In this document: piece by piece, positions 61,326-64,000 of the stretch
Numbering within the stretch: position 1 is the stretch's first letter
Layout: every line of letters begins with the position of its first letter
Assembly (NCBI RefSeq): GCF_040720935.1
Contig: NZ_JBFDAE010000002.1
Location: forward strand, 310,001-374,000
Reading direction: 5' to 3'
Source: Jejuia sp040720935
GTDB lineage: Bacteria > Bacteroidota > Bacteroidia > Flavobacteriales > Flavobacteriaceae
Length of the DNA stretch: 64,000 nucleotides
Translations under genes and position numbers: made by a program
Notes under the pieces: generated by a model
Databases searched by the model: none
What the model was told of the DNA's origin: nothing
What the model saw: only the letters and a program-made list of their open reading frames with translations

Positions 61326-61937
61326 ATGATGAACAAAATAGTTTATAGCTTTATTCTTTTAGTCGCTTTATGTTCATGTAAACATGGAGAAGGCGAATAT
61401 CATGGTGTAACCGATAAAATTGAAGCTGAAGGCAGAAATTATCATGGCACTTCTATTTCATCAGAAAAATATTTAGAGGGGATTGAAACTATAGAGATTA
61501 CTGAAGGAGAGCACACGTTTTTAATTCCAGAACGAAGAGGTCAGATCACATCTTATGCTTGTACCGAGTGTCATTCAAAACCGCTTCAACAAATGCAAAG
61601 TAGGGATGCTAAAAAAGCCCATTGGGATATTAAGTTGGTGCATGCAAACAAAAACACCATGAATTGTATTACCTGTCATAATCCTGATAATATGGATAAT
61701 TTAAAAAGTTTGACGGGGCATAGCATCGATTTTAATAACAGTTACAATTTATGTAACCAATGCCACACCAAACAATTTGAAGATTGGAAAGGTGGCGCAC
61801 ATGGAAAACGTATTGGTGGTTGGGCGCCTCCAAGGGCATCTATGACCTGTGTGAATTGCCATAATCCGCATAAGCCTCAAATTGCGAGTAAGTGGCCAGC
61901 ACGATTTAATACAGAAACAGTAAAAGAACGGGAATAA
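61326..61937 (+). CDS. Tetraheme cytochrome c lipoprotein
   Basis: A 203-aa protein with a lipoprotein signal (SFILLVALCSC|KHGEG) and four CxxCH sites (CTECH, CITCH, CNQCH, CVNCH) with extra His residues for bis-His ligation. It resembles the cytochrome c3/NapC-NrfH-type multiheme group but has no NapC membrane helix. It probably links the NrfC/NrfD-type quinol dehydrogenase to the NapB-like protein. Five bases after the preceding gene. Confidence 0.85.
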   Translation: MMNKIVYSFILLVALCSCKHGEGEYHGVTDKIEAEGRNYHGTSISSEKYLEGIETIEITEGEHTFLIPERRGQITSYACTECHSKPLQQMQSRDAKKAHWDIKLVHANKNTMNCITCHNPDNMDNLKSLTGHSIDFNNSYNLCNQCHTKQFEDWKGGAHGKRIGGWAPPRASMTCVNCHNPHKPQIASKWPARFNTETVKERE

Positions 61938-61975
61938 TTAAAAACTTCATAATAGGTTTTAATAATATATAAGGT

Positions 61976-63103
61976 ATGGGTAGCAATAGCAAAAAATGGT
62001 TTTCTTTAAATTTAGGTAAGAAGGAACAAGAACCTTCGGGGGCTTGTGGCTGCGGAAAAACGGCTGGAGGATGTGGATCCCATTCAGAACCTCCTCAAAT
62101 GACAGATGAAGAATTTGCAGAAGCGGCTATTAATGCTTCCATCGGAGAAGAGCGTACCAAAGATGGATTTGATCAGGTGTTTGAGGTTAAAATGGACAGA
62201 CGTACAGCTTTTAAAAAGCTAACGGCTAGTTTATTGATTGGGGCAGGAGCGGTTAGCACATCTTGTAGTGTGGTTAGTGGTGAGGAAAGTAAGGAAAAAG
62301 CGCAAATAGATTGGGAAGAACAATTTAAGGGCAACTATAAATTGATGGATGATAAGGAGAAGAAAGGTACTGTAGAAAGATTGATGCGTTCGTATGAATT
62401 GAGAACGGGAAAAAATATTAGTATGTCTTCTAAAAATGCCGAAGACGATGTCCTGTTTGGTTATGCTTTCAACATTTCAAAGTGTCAAGGCTATATGGAT
62501 TGTGTGAATGCCTGTGTTGAGGAAAATAACCAAGATAGGGATTCGCAAATGCAATACATCAGGATCCATGAAATGAAAGACGGCAAAGGTTTTAATTTTA
62601 ATGAAGCCGATGATAATTATTACCATGAAGTTCCTGCTGAAGGTCATTTTTATATGGGAACACAATGTTTTCATTGCGATAATCCACCATGTGTTGAGGT
62701 GTGTCCTGTATCGGCAACATGGAGAGAGGACGATGGTTTGGTAGTGATAGATTATGATTGGTGCGTGGGTTGCCGCTACTGTATGGCTGCTTGCCCATAT
62801 GATGGCAGGCGCTTTAATTGGAGCAAACCAGAAGTGCCAGAAACGGAAATCAATAAAAACCAACATTATTTAGGAAACCGAATGCGCAAAAAGGGTGTGA
62901 TGGAAAAATGTACATTTTGTGTACAACGTTCCAGAGCTGGTAAAAACCCTGCTTGTGTTGAAGCGTGCCCAACTGGCGCCAGAATTTTTGGAAATTTATT
63001 GGACCCAGATAGTACCATTAGATGGGTTTTAGAAAATAAAAAGGTATTTCGATTGAAAGAAGATTTAGGTACGGAGCCTAAGTTCTGGTATTTTATGGAC
63101 TAG
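61976..63103 (+). CDS. NrfC-like 4Fe-4S ferredoxin with late Tat signal
   Basis: A 375-aa protein. Four ferredoxin clusters are visible: SKCQGYMDCVNACVEEN, QCFHCDNPPCVEVCP, DWCVGCRYCMAACP, and KCTFCVQRSRAGKNPACVEACP. A Tat-like motif (MDRRTAFKKLTASLLIGAGA) starts only at about residue 73, after a Cys/Gly-rich extension (CGCGKTAGGCGSH). An internal Met start just before the Tat motif is possible, but the long start has better context. It should act with the NrfD-type protein as a quinol dehydrogenase. Confidence 0.88.
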   Translation: MGSNSKKWFSLNLGKKEQEPSGACGCGKTAGGCGSHSEPPQMTDEEFAEAAINASIGEERTKDGFDQVFEVKMDRRTAFKKLTASLLIGAGAVSTSCSVVSGEESKEKAQIDWEEQFKGNYKLMDDKEKKGTVERLMRSYELRTGKNISMSSKNAEDDVLFGYAFNISKCQGYMDCVNACVEENNQDRDSQMQYIRIHEMKDGKGFNFNEADDNYYHEVPAEGHFYMGTQCFHCDNPPCVEVCPVSATWREDDGLVVIDYDWCVGCRYCMAACPYDGRRFNWSKPEVPETEINKNQHYLGNRMRKKGVMEKCTFCVQRSRAGKNPACVEACPTGARIFGNLLDPDSTIRWVLENKKVFRLKEDLGTEPKFWYFMD

Positions 63104-63147
63104 TTGGCAAATAGTTATGCAGATTGCGGACTGAATACTGGTTATTG

Positions 63148-63243
63148 CGTACTAACCCCCGTTAGGGATTGAACGGTCTGTTTGAGCTCCCCGACGTAGG
63201 AGGGAGCGAGTAGTGAAAGCCCGACCCTTGTGGTAACGCCCAA
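63148..63243. repeat. Dispersed CGTTAGGGATTGAAC / GCCCGACC element
   Basis: The segment contains CGTTAGGGATTGAACGG, a middle GGAGGGAGCGAG part and AAAGCCCGACCCTTGTGG TAACGCCC. This layout is a GC-rich dispersed repeat of Bacteroidota. It fills the gap between the NrfC-like and NrfD-like genes and would be transcribed in the nap operon. Confidence 0.75.
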
Positions 63244-63274
63244 ATGAAAATATAGAGTTTTTAATAAAATTTAT

Positions 63275-64000
63275 ATGCGACGATTAAAAGTTTTTAAAAG
63301 TTTAGTAATTGATAGTGTGGACGCTATTACTCACGGTTCTAAAAAATACCACATTTGGATGGCATTTTTAACTTTTATAATGTTAGTTGGTATGTATTGT
63401 TATTCTATCCAGCTAGATCAAGGGTTAAGTGCAACAGGCATGTCAGATAGAGTGAGCTGGGGCTTATATATTTCCAATTTTACATTTTTAGTTGGTGTTG
63501 CGGCGGCTGCAGTAATGTTAGTAATGCCTACTTATGTACTTAAAGATATTGATTTTAAACAAGCCGTTTTAATTGGTGAAGGATTAGCAGTAGCAGCACT
63601 AATTATGTGTTTAGCATTTGTTATTGCTGATATGGGAGGACCATCGGTGTTGTGGCATATGATACCGGGTATTGGCGTGTTTAATTTTCCGAATTCGATG
63701 CTGACCTGGGACGTATTGGTACTTAATGGCTATCTGTTTTTAAACATTACTATTCCATTTTATATTTTGTTCAGACATTACCAAGGAAAGGAATCTAAGG
63801 CGAGTGTTTATGTTCCCGGAGCAATTTTATCTGTGTTTTGGGCCGTTGGAATTCACTTAGTAACTGCATTTTTATACCAAGGGTTGCAAGCGCGTCCATT
63901 TTGGAACAACGCTTTGTTGGGACCTCGGTTTTTAGCTTCTGCATTCGCTGCGGGACCTGCGTTGATCATTTTGGTATTGGCCATTATTAGAACACATACC
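63275..64000 (+). CDS. NrfD/PsrC-family membrane subunit, cut at the window end
   Basis: The frame from ATG at 63275 runs to the edge (242 codons visible). It has several hydrophobic spans (IWMAFLTFIMLVGMYCYSI; LYISNFTFLVGVAAAAVMLV; AALIMCLAFVIADMGG). NrfD-like features are VSWGLYISNFTFLVG, MPTYVLKD and ALLGPRFLASAFAAGPAL. It should oxidise menaquinol and feed electrons through the NrfC-like protein, taking the place of NapC. Confidence 0.92.
   Translation, partial: MRRLKVFKSLVIDSVDAITHGSKKYHIWMAFLTFIMLVGMYCYSIQLDQGLSATGMSDRVSWGLYISNFTFLVGVAAAAVMLVMPTYVLKDIDFKQAVLIGEGLAVAALIMCLAFVIADMGGPSVLWHMIPGIGVFNFPNSMLTWDVLVLNGYLFLNITIPFYILFRHYQGKESKASVYVPGAILSVFWAVGIHLVTAFLYQGLQARPFWNNALLGPRFLASAFAAGPALIILVLAIIRTHT

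Overview
The window looks like a chromosome segment of a marine-type Flavobacteriaceae (Bacteroidota). The evidence is AT-rich DNA, TAnnTTTG-type -7 promoter boxes, many SPII lipoproteins, C-terminal type IX secretion (T9SS) sorting domains ending in KRI(V/I)K, a fused IcmF-type mutase, and families of short palindromic repeats, several of which lie inside open reading frames.

Layout. 1-6.6 kb: tail of a thioredoxin-fold protein, an OmpA-family protein, purU and icmF; icmF carries three in-frame repeat-derived inserts. 6.6-17.4 kb: a type II-C CRISPR-Cas locus. It has two candidate tracrRNA units (the first followed by a 25-codon remnant of a cas9 start), a 1537-aa Cas9, an orphan ParD-like antitoxin, a 58-repeat/57-spacer array, and convergent cas1-cas2. 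17.5-26 kb: housekeeping and hypothetical genes (Lrp regulator between two small helical proteins, YpdA-like reductase, DUF1684 protein, a cassette-like hypothetical gene, CrcB, an SRPBCC protein, a DPP III-like peptidase). 26-27 kb: two tandem 28-29-aa membrane peptides and several inverted repeats.

26.7-47.8 kb: one long minus-strand cluster. A response regulator, a TPR histidine kinase, two PAS-LuxR paralogues flanking an alpha/beta hydrolase, and an orphan LuxR-HTH protein bracket three T9SS-exported adhesin-like proteins, a beta-helix protein, a lipoprotein and a DUF5723 barrel. Seven copies of an 18-bp palindrome (ATCCCCAGTACTGGGGAT and variants) each sit 22 nt (once 23 nt) upstream of a TAnnTTTG-like box. 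That places the palindrome near -42, where LuxR-type activators bind. I read this as a self-contained, probably undescribed regulon and regard it as the best lead in the window.

48-51 kb: MazG-like hydrolase, ilvE, DUF4920 protein, mnmD. 51.4-58 kb: molybdenum-cofactor genes on the minus strand (moaCB, a moeB-rhodanese-moaE fusion, moaD, mobA, a TauE-like permease, a ModE-like regulator, moeA). 58-64 kb: divergent periplasmic nitrate reductase genes (napD, napA, a tetraheme NapB-like protein, a tetraheme lipoprotein, an NrfC-like ferredoxin and NrfD, which is cut by the window end). The Moco genes supply the NapA cofactor. An Fnr/Crp-like palindrome lies between the two groups at the right place to activate moeA. 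No tRNA, rRNA or complete insertion sequence was recognised.
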